From positions 1 through 64,000 of the forward strand of contig JBAZCF010000006.1 of assembly GCA_041671045.1 (NCBI GenBank): DNA of 64,000 nt, read 5' to 3'. The notes below the pieces were generated by a model. That model searched no databases and was not told the origin of the DNA. It worked only from the letters and a program-made list of their open reading frames with translations. Shown piece by piece: positions 44,643-53,486 of this stretch; within the stretch, counting starts at the first letter, position 1; every line of letters begins with the position of its first letter. The translations under genes and the position numbers were made by a program. The stretch is from Parachlamydiales bacterium. GTDB taxonomy: Bacteria; Chlamydiota; Chlamydiia; Chlamydiales; JABDDJ01.

Positions 44643-45741
44643 TCTATTACTCGTCATTTTTCTTGTATCCGCTTGCAGCAGGACTAACTCATTAGAGAAT
44701 TTAGTGCACACGAATAGACGTCCGCAGGTGATGACGTACGAAGCGGAGTGTGTGATCGACTATGATATCTGCTGCCAGTTTGATGAGTTTCCGGCTGCTT
44801 TTCCGGAATGTGTAGAGTTTTTGCCTATAGACCATAATCCACAAATCCCTAAGGAATATGTTTTTGGAGTTGGCGACGCCTTGGATGTGGGTATATTTGG
44901 CGATGATGAGACTTATGTTGAAGATGCGACGATAGCCCCTGACGGCAACTTATATTATCTATTTCTCGATGCCATTCCTGCTGCAGGATATACAGTAACA
45001 CAGCTTTCGCATGCTATTGCAGCGCAGCTCAATGATTTCTACGTGAATCCTTTAGTTTCTATTGTCCCTAAAACCGCTATAAACAGAACCTTCAGCATCA
45101 TCGGACGCGTCAACTATCCGGGAGTTTATCCACTTTTGGAACCTAAAAAACTGCGCGATGCCATTGCCGATGCCGGCGGCCCTATTACCACATATTATCA
45201 TGATTCATTACGTTCCGACATCTATGAATTGGCCGATTTGAAGAATTCCTTCTTAGTGCGCGACAATAAGAAGATGGCTTTGGATTTTCAAACACTGCTC
45301 CATGCGGCGGATAATTCCAGCAATGTGCCAATACTTCCTGGCGACTACATTTATATCGCTGCAGCAGAGCACCAGTACGTCTATGTCTTAGGAAATGTCT
45401 TAACACCGCAGAGAGTTTCGTATACGGAAGGATTGACTGCGATGGGTGTTTTAGCTATTGCAGGGGGGTGGAATAGCGGAACGCCTTATTCTGCCGATCC
45501 CTCCAAGCTCTTAGTTATCCGCGGGTCGTTAAAATGTCCTTGCGTCATGCAGGTAGATTTGGATCAGGTGATGGCGGGTTTTGCACGGGATCTTTTTGTA
45601 CAGCCGGGGGACATCATCTATGCACAGGATAAAACAGTCCGTTTTGGCCGTGAGTTAGTCAGGCTAGCAATTTCAACATTCCTCCAGTCCTTTGCATCAT
45701 CTGCGGGTAGTTATTGGAGCAGCATTGAATGGTTCAATTAA
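44626..45741 (+). CDS. Wza-like polysaccharide export lipoprotein, first copy
   Basis: The 371-residue lipoprotein has signal LRILNLLLVIFLVSAC, with the lipobox VSAC and lipidated Cys17. A Poly_export domain follows at about residues 77-160 (YVFGVGDALDVGIFGD), then two SLBB-like domains (GRVNYPGVYPL and GNVLTPQRVSY). The C-terminus has an amphipathic helix, as in Wza. The family forms the outer-membrane channel for capsule or exopolysaccharide. It is translationally linked to the Wzz-like gene (17-base overlap) and the second export gene (TAATG). Confidence 0.88.
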   Translation: MLRILNLLLVIFLVSACSRTNSLENLVHTNRRPQVMTYEAECVIDYDICCQFDEFPAAFPECVEFLPIDHNPQIPKEYVFGVGDALDVGIFGDDETYVEDATIAPDGNLYYLFLDAIPAAGYTVTQLSHAIAAQLNDFYVNPLVSIVPKTAINRTFSIIGRVNYPGVYPLLEPKKLRDAIADAGGPITTYYHDSLRSDIYELADLKNSFLVRDNKKMALDFQTLLHAADNSSNVPILPGDYIYIAAAEHQYVYVLGNVLTPQRVSYTEGLTAMGVLAIAGGWNSGTPYSADPSKLLVIRGSLKCPCVMQVDLDQVMAGFARDLFVQPGDIIYAQDKTVRFGRELVRLAISTFLQSFASSAGSYWSSIEWFN

Positions 45742-46961
45742 TGGCACATACTAGGTATTTTTTCATTTTTTTCGTATTGTTTGCCGGAGTTTTATGCGGG
45801 CAGGAAGAGACTTTATGGGAGCCTCCTGCAGCACCTATCAACCACATAGATCTTCCTGACATAGTCATTGAGACAATTGAGATTGGTTCACAAGGTGCTG
45901 CTGCTTCCAATCCCCTTTTTCCTGAAGCGCCCTCAGCTTCGCCCGTTATTATAGAAGATGAGAAGCAGAAAGCCCATTCTGAGAGTGATTCAGCAGATAG
46001 GGAAACATCCGGAGAATATCGGTTAAGGATAGGCGATACACTTGTTGTAAGTATCTATGGGGAGCCTAACTCGACTCGGACGGTGAATATCGACCCGACG
46101 GGTTGCATGTCATTTCTCTTTGTTAATGCACTCCAAGTTAAGGGGTTGACAATTGGGGAAGCAAGGTTGGCTTTGCAGAGGAAGCTAAAGAAATATTATA
46201 AAACGCCGCTCGTCTCCATTACTTTGACAGATTATGCAGGATATTATTACTCCATTCTAGGAGAGGTCCGCCAACCGGGTAGATACCGTATCAAAGGCCA
46301 TTCGACAATTCTGACTGCCGTGGCACAATCTGCAGGATTTAAGACACAGGAATACCGTTTTGAGACATATGATCAGGCCGATTTAAAGCGTTCCTTCTTA
46401 GCTAGGAATAATGACTATTACCCTGTGGACTTTGAGCGCTTAATAAAGAGGGGTGATACTTCTCAAGACGTGGATCTAGAAAATGGAGACTATATTTATA
46501 TTGCGCCCTCCTATTTAGACAGAGTCTTTGTTTTGGGGGAGGTGCGGCGTCCCGTGTTCATCCAGTATTTGCATACCATTTCATTGGCAGAGGCGTTAGC
46601 TGAGGCTGGCGGATTGAATTTTCGCGCAAGTTCTCGTGTAGCAATATTACGGGGCTCATTATGCTCCCCTACTCAATACTTGATCGATATCAACCGTATT
46701 TTGAAAGGGTATGCCTGTGATTTTACTCTGGAACCTGGAGATATTATCTATGTTCCTCCCTTCCGTTTTAATACGATGAAAGAGATTGTAAAAAGCGCAA
46801 TCCGCACCTTCGTAGGAACGGTGGCTTCTGTTGCAGGTACGCGAGCATTTATTGCCATTACTCCCGCTGCTGATGATGCGGATTTGATTCAACCGATCCC
46901 TATTATCAACACCGGTGGGAACATCATTACCCCGGTAACGCCCTTTACACCGCAGTTTTAG
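45741..46961 (+). CDS. Wza-like polysaccharide export protein, second copy
   Basis: The protein of about 406 residues is a paralog of the preceding one. I set the start at ATG 45741, which overlaps the preceding stop (TAATG) and gives a clean signal peptide (AHTRYFFIFFVLFAGVLCG). The sequence before its only Cys does not fit a lipobox, unlike the first copy. A linker with Ser/Ala/Pro follows (residues 25-90). Then come the Poly_export domain (YRLRIGDTLVVSIYGE) and SLBB domains (GEVRQPGRYRI and GEVRRPVFIQY). The two proteins may form a hetero-oligomeric channel or serve two polysaccharides. It converges on the flippase gene with a 17-base overlap. Confidence 0.85.
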   Translation: MAHTRYFFIFFVLFAGVLCGQEETLWEPPAAPINHIDLPDIVIETIEIGSQGAAASNPLFPEAPSASPVIIEDEKQKAHSESDSADRETSGEYRLRIGDTLVVSIYGEPNSTRTVNIDPTGCMSFLFVNALQVKGLTIGEARLALQRKLKKYYKTPLVSITLTDYAGYYYSILGEVRQPGRYRIKGHSTILTAVAQSAGFKTQEYRFETYDQADLKRSFLARNNDYYPVDFERLIKRGDTSQDVDLENGDYIYIAPSYLDRVFVLGEVRRPVFIQYLHTISLAEALAEAGGLNFRASSRVAILRGSLCSPTQYLIDINRILKGYACDFTLEPGDIIYVPPFRFNTMKEIVKSAIRTFVGTVASVAGTRAFIAITPAADDADLIQPIPIINTGGNIITPVTPFTPQF

Positions 46962-48462
46962 CCCAAGGGTTAATGCGATTGCGTTCATCCTTATCCAATA
47001 GAAGGTAAAGTAAAGGAAGGGTAACGGCAACATATAAAAAACCTGCTGTAAGGAGCTGTTTGGCAGCTTCTCCCCGATCTTTGGGCAGATCTTGCTGGAG
47101 CATCAAAGCGATAATAACCGCTGTAATATATGGGGCAACTCCGGGCAAAAAGACCTTTTGCAGATAAATACGTTGCGAAATACCGATCATGGAATTGCTA
47201 TAGATTATGTATGCAGTAGCGGCTATGATCATGCCACCGGCAACGCCCCAGTTTATGGCTTCCAAGCTTATTCCAAAGTATTGTTTAGCAATAAAAAATC
47301 CTGCGCAGCAGATAATTAGTTGTCCGACGGCGTAATAGAGCTCTTTTCCGGGCTGTCCGGTACTTCTATAGATAGCAGATGCAGGCCCTGTTAGTGTATC
47401 CATCTGATAAGCGATTGTAAAAAAGGTCAGGATTTGAACAGCCGGACTGTATTTCTCGAGATTTCCCAACCACAGCATGATCAGAGGAATGGCCCAAGTC
47501 CAGAGAAAGGCCAACATCAGCCCAGCTAGCATATGCAGATACCTGCCCCCTAACAGATACAATTCCACTATCCCTTCTTTCTCATTCTTAGCATGCATAT
47601 AAGCTGTAGAAGGAAGAAGAACCATATTGAAGACGCCGGGGAAATTGATAGCTGCCAAAGGGATCTTCTCCCCTATATCGTAGAGGGCGGTTGTGGCTGG
47701 ACCAAAGAATGTTCCTGCAAAAATCTTTTCTAGGCTGCGATTGAATACACCAAGCATGCCTGAAAGCTGTACAATTCCTCCAAAACGATAAAATAGGTGT
47801 AATGTCGCTTTATCGAAGTCATTAAAACGGAATTTCAGTTCAGGAAGATAGATTTTACATGCTGTAAATTGAGCGGCTACAAGGTAAATAGTGCGGATAG
47901 AGTAGGCGATAAGCAAGCTGTAGATACCATATCCTTGGTTTAGAAAAAAAAGAATCAGTAGGACTTCAAGGACAAATGCGCTTGTGCTGATCATCCTTTC
48001 CATGGCGATTTTCTGTATGCCTTGCATGATGGCACTGAAGGCACCGAAGATTAAATCGAAGAAAAATACCAATACAGTTCCGAAGATAAGCCAAAAAGCT
48101 AAATCCAATTGTTCTAAAGGAACATTTAGCCAGATTAGGGCTTTGGGGAGGAATAAGAAGACTAAAGGGATGAGTACCAAAGCTGCTATTGCAATAGAGA
48201 GGATGCCCGTAGACATCAACCTATTGATTGCGGGGGTGTTTTCGTGGACGTAATATTCTGCACTATATTTCACATATACATTGGCGATGCCAAAGACTGA
48301 CATTCCTATATAACTGATAAGAATGAAGGCATAGGACCAGAAGCCGTATTCCTCGATTTTGACATAGCTAAGAACTAGAGGAGGAACGATCAGTCTAGTG
48401 CCAAAAATGATGATCAGCATAGACATTGTAATAAGTACATCGCGGCTAAACTGCTTGTGCAT
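46945..48462 (-). CDS. Polysaccharide flippase, Wzx/MATE-like
   Basis: The 505-residue protein has 12-14 hydrophobic segments over its length, and its first segment pattern (LVLSYVKIEEYGFWSYAF) is typical of the MOP/PST exporter superfamily. It would move lipid-linked sugar repeat units across the inner membrane to be assembled and exported by the neighbouring Wzz/Wza-like proteins. A GGGAGA ribosome binding site precedes the ATG. No Wzy-type polymerase lies in the window, so that step must be encoded elsewhere or not be needed. MurJ is a distant relative but is less likely here. Confidence 0.82.
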   Translation of the reverse strand: MHKQFSRDVLITMSMLIIIFGTRLIVPPLVLSYVKIEEYGFWSYAFILISYIGMSVFGIANVYVKYSAEYYVHENTPAINRLMSTGILSIAIAALVLIPLVFLFLPKALIWLNVPLEQLDLAFWLIFGTVLVFFFDLIFGAFSAIMQGIQKIAMERMISTSAFVLEVLLILFFLNQGYGIYSLLIAYSIRTIYLVAAQFTACKIYLPELKFRFNDFDKATLHLFYRFGGIVQLSGMLGVFNRSLEKIFAGTFFGPATTALYDIGEKIPLAAINFPGVFNMVLLPSTAYMHAKNEKEGIVELYLLGGRYLHMLAGLMLAFLWTWAIPLIMLWLGNLEKYSPAVQILTFFTIAYQMDTLTGPASAIYRSTGQPGKELYYAVGQLIICCAGFFIAKQYFGISLEAINWGVAGGMIIAATAYIIYSNSMIGISQRIYLQKVFLPGVAPYITAVIIALMLQQDLPKDRGEAAKQLLTAGFLYVAVTLPLLYLLLDKDERNRINPWAKTAV

Positions 48463-48559
48463 ATTCTCCCTAGGAGGACTTGTGAAACTTTAGAATTCGT
48501 TTACATGTAATGTATCCCTGTGTTAAATAAAAATTTAGGATAATTATTTAGAGGTAGAA

Positions 48560-49075
48560 ATGGCTGCTGACAATACAAAAATTGAATCCGTACGAGTGGC
48601 GCTGAAAAGAATTTTTGCGTTACCAGTGAATAAATCCACTTTTAGGCAAGTGCAAAATGCAGTTGCTGTGATCTTCCAAAGTGAACCTAACCATGCAAAT
48701 GAAGTATTAGAGGCGCTTTTCACAGGCAATTTTAAAAATGGGCAGGAATCGCTTAAAGGCCTTTACAAAGAATATGACGAGCAGTTAAAAGTTGCCCGCG
48801 AAGTATTTGAAAGGGGATCATTCCTAACATTGATCACTTCAGACAGACTTGCACAAGGCGATAGAGTCATGTTCAACAATCTAATCCGCAGGATCGACGG
48901 CGAGCAGATAGAGTTTATCACTGACATTGAAAGTACATTCCAGATGATAAAACACTTTATTGGAAGACTCCAGGAAGTGCAGTCATTGGATGTAGATAAG
49001 AAGCTTAGAGAAGTTGTGAAAAATGAAATCGCTGATCTCCACCGTATGACCGACACAATAATTGCAGCGAAGTAG
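48560..49075 (+). CDS. Small unknown helical protein, 171 aa
   Basis: Predicted almost entirely alpha-helical, charged, with no signal peptide or membrane segment. GAGG is placed well before the ATG. Helices rich in Lys, Glu and Val/Leu suggest a coiled-coil or helical bundle (for example DEQLKVAREVFERGSF). No family is recognised. It stands between the polysaccharide genes and the export operon and is transcribed toward that operon. Confidence 0.55.
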   Translation: MAADNTKIESVRVALKRIFALPVNKSTFRQVQNAVAVIFQSEPNHANEVLEALFTGNFKNGQESLKGLYKEYDEQLKVAREVFERGSFLTLITSDRLAQGDRVMFNNLIRRIDGEQIEFITDIESTFQMIKHFIGRLQEVQSLDVDKKLREVVKNEIADLHRMTDTIIAAK

Positions 49076-49288
49076 TAAAAGCTTCAAAATTCAGAGCGCT
49101 CGTTGCGTTTTAACCTCAAATACATAGAATGCTGCTCCATTTTAAGTATTTGGGGTTCCTGTTGTCAGTATTTCCCTTTTTCAAAAAAGTTATCTCCCTT
49201 CTGCTTCTCCTCTATGTGCAACAACGTTTGATCATACAAAAAACCAGCTACGGGGAAAAGACTTTTCTAATGCAGTAGAGAAGCGAAT

Positions 49289-49313
49289 AGCAGGTATCTA
49301 GAAAATACCTGCT
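49289..49313 (-). terminator. Hairpin after the export operon
   Basis: AGCAGGTAT and ATACCTGCT form a perfect nine-base-pair stem with a seven-base loop, four bases beyond the stop of the minus-strand HlyD gene. The T-content after it on the minus strand is modest. It is the probable terminator of the TolC/HlyD operon. Confidence 0.55.
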
Positions 49314-49316
49314 GAA

Positions 49317-50681
49317 TTATAGACCTGTCAGCTTACGGAAAGAACTGAGGGGCTTACGCATGATAAAATAAAGGAGAGAAACTTTTTCGCCATACAGAAC
49401 GGCCGTTCCTTTTAGACCTAAGCGGGCCTGGTTCTTTTCGTCTTCCCATTTTGCTTCTGCGATGAAACTAGGGATTTGGCTTTCAGCTATCAGGCTTTCA
49501 TTGGCGATATAGTTGATTCTCGCCAGATGAGTCACTTCCGGTTCGATATTCAAATATACACGTACGGGCTCTTCTAGGTTAAGGGGAATGTTATCGCTTT
49601 CAGGAATCCAAATACGTACTATTGTATCATTAGGCTCGCTGATGGTTAGGATTTTTTCACCTACCTTAACAGGTTTTCCACGCCATTCTTCCGGACTTTG
49701 TAAGATCACTACGCCGCCAAATGGAGCTTGTATGTCCAACCTCCCTTTCTGATAAACGGCTTGTTGAAAGCGGATCTTCGCCTTCTCTAACTTTAGGGTA
49801 AGCACTGATATTTCTGTTTGGGAAAGAGTATCTTGCAGCCCTAAGGTCATGGAACGGTTCAATTCTTCTTGAGCAATCTCGACTTCTTTCTGCGCAGCTT
49901 TATATTCTTGGTCGGGAATTTCTTTGTCGTAAAGCGCAAGAAGTTCATCCGCTTTCACTAATTGTCCTGGTTTGACCACGATGCTATCGATGACACCATC
50001 CAGAGGAGCTTTTACTACAATAGGATTACGTGGAACAACCTCACAAGGCGCAACAACACGGAGAGGGATCTGGATCACGAGACCTGTCAACAAAAGTAAA
50101 CTTCCCAGCCAGAGAAGGCTTTTCTTATTGATGCGCTGTCTCCAAGGACGCCATGCAACGCCGAATTTCTCCCAGGCACTCGTATATCCCGGGAAAAGAC
50201 AAGAGGAAACGATCTCTAGGGCATCGTTATTTTTTTCGTAATATTCTTCAGTAGAGATATTCCATGACTCTAACCAAACACCTACACGTGGTTTTACGTC
50301 CTGTAAGGGGAACCAAAATATTGTTTTTTTTGTATCGCCAACAAACTTCTCCCAGGCATCGGACTGTGTGTTGAAGCTGTCTTTATTGATAACTTGAGGC
50401 TTGTCAGGCTCTTTAATATCGGCGACAAGTTTTTCTATCTGTTTGGACAATGCAGAGCGTTCGTTAACTCCTATTTGTCCTGAAGCGCAGGTGAGAACGG
50501 GACGGCTGTCCCATTCCCATAACAGTGCACGGTCATAAGGGAGTACGACTTTGGTGTCGTTTACAATTAGAAATCGCAGTGCCTCACGGGTAGGCACATT
50601 GAATGACTTAATTAATAAACGATTCGAAATCAGGAGATGGGTTGAAACCCCTGATTTAATTTCTCTCTTCGTTTGTACCAC
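49317..50681 (-). CDS. HlyD-family adaptor with cytoplasmic GAF-like N-terminal domain
   Basis: The 454-residue protein begins with a soluble region of about 180 residues that reads like a GAF-type fold (LIVNDTKVVLPYDRALLWEW, then LTCASGQIGV). One membrane segment follows at about 184-204. The periplasmic part has a lipoyl/barrel-sandwich half (APLDGVIDSIVVKPGQLVK), a coiled-coil hairpin, the second half (IQAPFGGVVILQSPEEW) and beta-barrel strands. This is the third gene of a minus-strand operon and overlaps the upstream adaptor by 26 bases. It starts with GTG. The inner-side domain could sense a small molecule or bind a partner. Confidence 0.8.
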   Translation of the reverse strand: MVQTKREIKSGVSTHLLISNRLLIKSFNVPTREALRFLIVNDTKVVLPYDRALLWEWDSRPVLTCASGQIGVNERSALSKQIEKLVADIKEPDKPQVINKDSFNTQSDAWEKFVGDTKKTIFWFPLQDVKPRVGVWLESWNISTEEYYEKNNDALEIVSSCLFPGYTSAWEKFGVAWRPWRQRINKKSLLWLGSLLLLTGLVIQIPLRVVAPCEVVPRNPIVVKAPLDGVIDSIVVKPGQLVKADELLALYDKEIPDQEYKAAQKEVEIAQEELNRSMTLGLQDTLSQTEISVLTLKLEKAKIRFQQAVYQKGRLDIQAPFGGVVILQSPEEWRGKPVKVGEKILTISEPNDTIVRIWIPESDNIPLNLEEPVRVYLNIEPEVTHLARINYIANESLIAESQIPSFIAEAKWEDEKNQARLGLKGTAVLYGEKVSLLYFIMRKPLSSFRKLTGL

Positions 50682-51510
50682 TCTTCTTTCTCATGTAACC
50701 GATATCTTGCTTCGGTAAATGTGCTGCCTGTGTTTGAGATAGCTGGGTCAATCCTGTCATACCTACGCGAAGTTTGTCGTCGCTATTATCAATCTCTGCT
50801 TCAGCTTTGAAAGTGGAACTTGAGGGGTCGATAACGGATCCAACACGTGTGATTTTACCTGTGACGGTTTCGCCTGTCTCTCTAATTTTAATAGAGATAG
50901 GATCACCCACTTTTACTTTGGTATAATAGCTTGAGGGCAGCAATAGACGAGCGCGAAGAATAGAATCATCAATAATTTCTACGATTTTTTTCCCAGGCTG
51001 TGGTAACTCATGTTCTTCAACAGCAAGTTCAACAACTTTGCCGGAATAAGGAGCTTTTATACTTGTTGCTCTGAGATTTTTGTTTGCCAAAATAACATCG
51101 GCGTAAGCACTTGCTACGTTAGCTTCTGCTTCTTTCAGTTCAAACAATGAGGCAATTTTTTCTCTGTACAACTGCTCTTTAGCAGAAAACTCTGTTTTAG
51201 CACGTGCTAAGATAGCTTCTGCTTTCAGGCGGTTTGCTTCCAGCACTGTAGGGTCTTGCAGAATGAGAATATCTCCTTCATTGAAAGAATCGCCCATACG
51301 GAAGTTGATTTTACTTACCGGGAATTCTACTTCTGCAGATAGCTGAGTACGATAGTAAGGATCTAAAATAACACGAAAAAGTTTTGTCTGCTCTTGAGGC
51401 TCGACTTCAGGTGTTAAAGTTGTATCAAGTGAACACAGACTTCCTGGGTAGCTAAGAGCAGCTCCGCTGATCCACATCCCAATGACTAAATTCCGTAAGA
51501 TGTTATGCAT
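50656..51510 (-). CDS. HlyD/RND-type periplasmic adaptor subunit
   Basis: The 284-residue protein has an N-terminal signal segment (LRNLVIGMWISGAALSY), so it is periplasmic. It has barrel-sandwich halves (PVSKINFRMGDSFNEGDIL and TSIKAPYSGKVVELAVEEHEL) around a short coiled coil (about residues 90-145). A beta-barrel (KVKVGDPISIKIRETGET) and a membrane-proximal region follow. The short C-terminus is hydrophilic. It probably forms the bridge to the TolC-like channel encoded 19 bases upstream. No pump protein is encoded beside it, which is unusual for this class. Confidence 0.85.
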   Translation of the reverse strand: MHNILRNLVIGMWISGAALSYPGSLCSLDTTLTPEVEPQEQTKLFRVILDPYYRTQLSAEVEFPVSKINFRMGDSFNEGDILILQDPTVLEANRLKAEAILARAKTEFSAKEQLYREKIASLFELKEAEANVASAYADVILANKNLRATSIKAPYSGKVVELAVEEHELPQPGKKIVEIIDDSILRARLLLPSSYYTKVKVGDPISIKIRETGETVTGKITRVGSVIDPSSSTFKAEAEIDNSDDKLRVGMTGLTQLSQTQAAHLPKQDIGYMRKKSGTNEERN

Positions 51511-51529
51511 AAAAGTTACCCTTTGTTTA

Positions 51530-53398
51530 TCAATAGTTGTGCGATGGGTTCATAAATTCATCGAAGTCCGGATCATATTGCAAATCACTTCCCTCTGGGG
51601 TCCTGATTGGTTCGGATCGATCAAAGTTTTGTTCAGGAACATATCCTGGCTCTAGCATGCTCCTTTCAGTAGAATCTACATCCCAAGTATTCGTTGAAGG
51701 TAACTTATAAGAAGGATCATACTGTGATCCTGCGCCTTCTCCGGAGGAGGATTTCAGCCATGACTCATTTTTATTAACTGAAGATGATGTTTGCTGCGGC
51801 AAACGGAAATCTGTATCCAAAGGGTTGTCATTTTGCGTGTCTTTGGGGAGATTGATATCCGATTTGTAGTTCATCATATCGCGCAGGGAAGGAAAATCCT
51901 GCATTAAAGGAGGCAATGCCTGCTGTTCAGATTGAGTATAACCTTCCATTACGTCTTTCATTTCATCTTCTTCTTCGCAATCACATGGGCATCCATCTTG
52001 GTTTGTAATATACCCTGGAATACCCAGAGCATTATTTAACTGCTCGATAGATATTTGCGCTTCGCCATAGGCTTTAAGGGCGTCAATTTCAGCGAATAGG
52101 GCATCTGCTTGGAATTTGATCACATCCGCAGCATGCAATCTACCGGCTTTTTGTTCCTTTTCCGCAGCGTTTAGGATTGTAGCATATGTTTCCTTCAAGT
52201 CATTTACAATTTTGAAGGATTTGAAGTTATCCATATATGTCAGGTGGGATAAGTGGACTTGGGTAATCACGCCGACAGAGACAGCTAATCTGTTGTGTCT
52301 GGCTAGAACTTGGCGCCATCTTGCTCCCCTTTCATTCACTAGCTGGCGTGGAATTTGGAAGAGGTTCCATGTAGCACGTAAACCGGCCTGAATCCAGTGG
52401 TTATAGATAAGGAATGAGTTGGTATCATTGTAGTTACCGGCGAAAAGCTCTGCACTGGGGAACATTTGCAGAACGGCAATTCTAGCTTCTTCCACCATGA
52501 CTTGTTCTTGCAGATCTCCGATATATAATTCGGGACGATTTTTAAGAGCGCATTTCTCGTATTCACAGATATCGATATTTTTCAGGCAAGGAAGAGGTTC
52601 AATGCAAGGTTCAGCCAATTCAAAAGTTAGGCAAGGAGGCAGAGCCATAAATTGGCTTAATGCCATTATAGCTTCATGATAGTCCCTAGCATATTTTTGA
52701 ATATCCCTTTCGATATTCAGCAATAGCGTTTTAGCAACAAGGCCTTTTTGGACAGGAATAAGTTGTTCTTGGATTTGTCTAACAAAAACAGCGGCTTTGC
52801 TCTTGGCAGAACGCAGCAGACGGCGTCCTTTTTCGATCGCGTGTTTTGAAGCAATGGCTTTCCAGTATTGTTTTGTAATATCCAGGACTAAGTTTTGTTT
52901 TAGCCTTTCGTATTCCATGCGAATGATCAGGCCTTTGTCGGCTTCTTGTGCTGAACGATAGTAGGCAAGACCGAAGTCAAGAAGGTTCCATACAGCATAG
53001 AAGTTGTAGAGTGTACGTGCTCGCGTTGCGGAGATACTTGGAGGAGCAGGGGGTATTCCAGGGGATAATGATTGGGAGAAGGATCCGGTATTGTTATTTC
53101 TATCACTGCTATCCACGCTTGCTATTAAGCTAGGAAGCATCTTAAGTCTTTCACCCGTAACGACTTCTCTTTGAACTTCATATTCATAGAGCTTAACCAT
53201 TGCATCTAGGTTTTGCTCTAGAGCAATTTCAATAATATCGCAAAGTGAAAGAGGTCGTAATGGAAGATTAGTTCTTAGATTTAATTCTTCATACTCAAAC
53301 TCTGCATTAAACTCTCGTGATCCATCATCTATATATGGATTATGATAGCATCCTGAGAGAAGAGTACTTGCTAGTAATGCGAAAAAAATACGTTTCAT
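51530..53398 (-). CDS. TolC-family outer-membrane channel lipoprotein
   Basis: The protein of about 622 residues begins at ATG 53398 (KRIFFALLASTLLSGC), preferred over a TTG 12 bases upstream as it gives a standard lipoprotein signal with lipobox LSGC. The middle (about 55-460) contains TolC-type long helices and repeats (LTLDLCDIIEIALEQNLDAM-like start; SVGVITQVHLSHLTY and RLHAADVIKFQADALFAEID near the end of the domain). The last 150 residues or so form a hydrophilic, probably disordered tail with Ser, Asp and Pro, which is long for the family. It leads an operon with two HlyD adaptors and is divergent from the protease-adaptor gene. Confidence 0.85.
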   Translation of the reverse strand: MKRIFFALLASTLLSGCYHNPYIDDGSREFNAEFEYEELNLRTNLPLRPLSLCDIIEIALEQNLDAMVKLYEYEVQREVVTGERLKMLPSLIASVDSSDRNNNTGSFSQSLSPGIPPAPPSISATRARTLYNFYAVWNLLDFGLAYYRSAQEADKGLIIRMEYERLKQNLVLDITKQYWKAIASKHAIEKGRRLLRSAKSKAAVFVRQIQEQLIPVQKGLVAKTLLLNIERDIQKYARDYHEAIMALSQFMALPPCLTFELAEPCIEPLPCLKNIDICEYEKCALKNRPELYIGDLQEQVMVEEARIAVLQMFPSAELFAGNYNDTNSFLIYNHWIQAGLRATWNLFQIPRQLVNERGARWRQVLARHNRLAVSVGVITQVHLSHLTYMDNFKSFKIVNDLKETYATILNAAEKEQKAGRLHAADVIKFQADALFAEIDALKAYGEAQISIEQLNNALGIPGYITNQDGCPCDCEEEDEMKDVMEGYTQSEQQALPPLMQDFPSLRDMMNYKSDINLPKDTQNDNPLDTDFRLPQQTSSSVNKNESWLKSSSGEGAGSQYDPSYKLPSTNTWDVDSTERSMLEPGYVPEQNFDRSEPIRTPEGSDLQYDPDFDEFMNPSHNY

Positions 53399-53486
53399 GT
53401 TGTTACTCAAGAGCTAAGGAGTTAAACTTTTTTGATTTTAATGCAATAAATACATAAATTTTATTTTTTATTGTATAAAAATTATT
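53399..53486. promoter_or_regulatory. Divergent promoter region of the export locus
   Basis: An 88-base AT-rich spacer separates the TolC-like gene (leftward) and the protease-adaptor gene (rightward). Its shortness means that both transcripts start here and may share control. No operator symmetry was seen. Confidence 0.5.
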
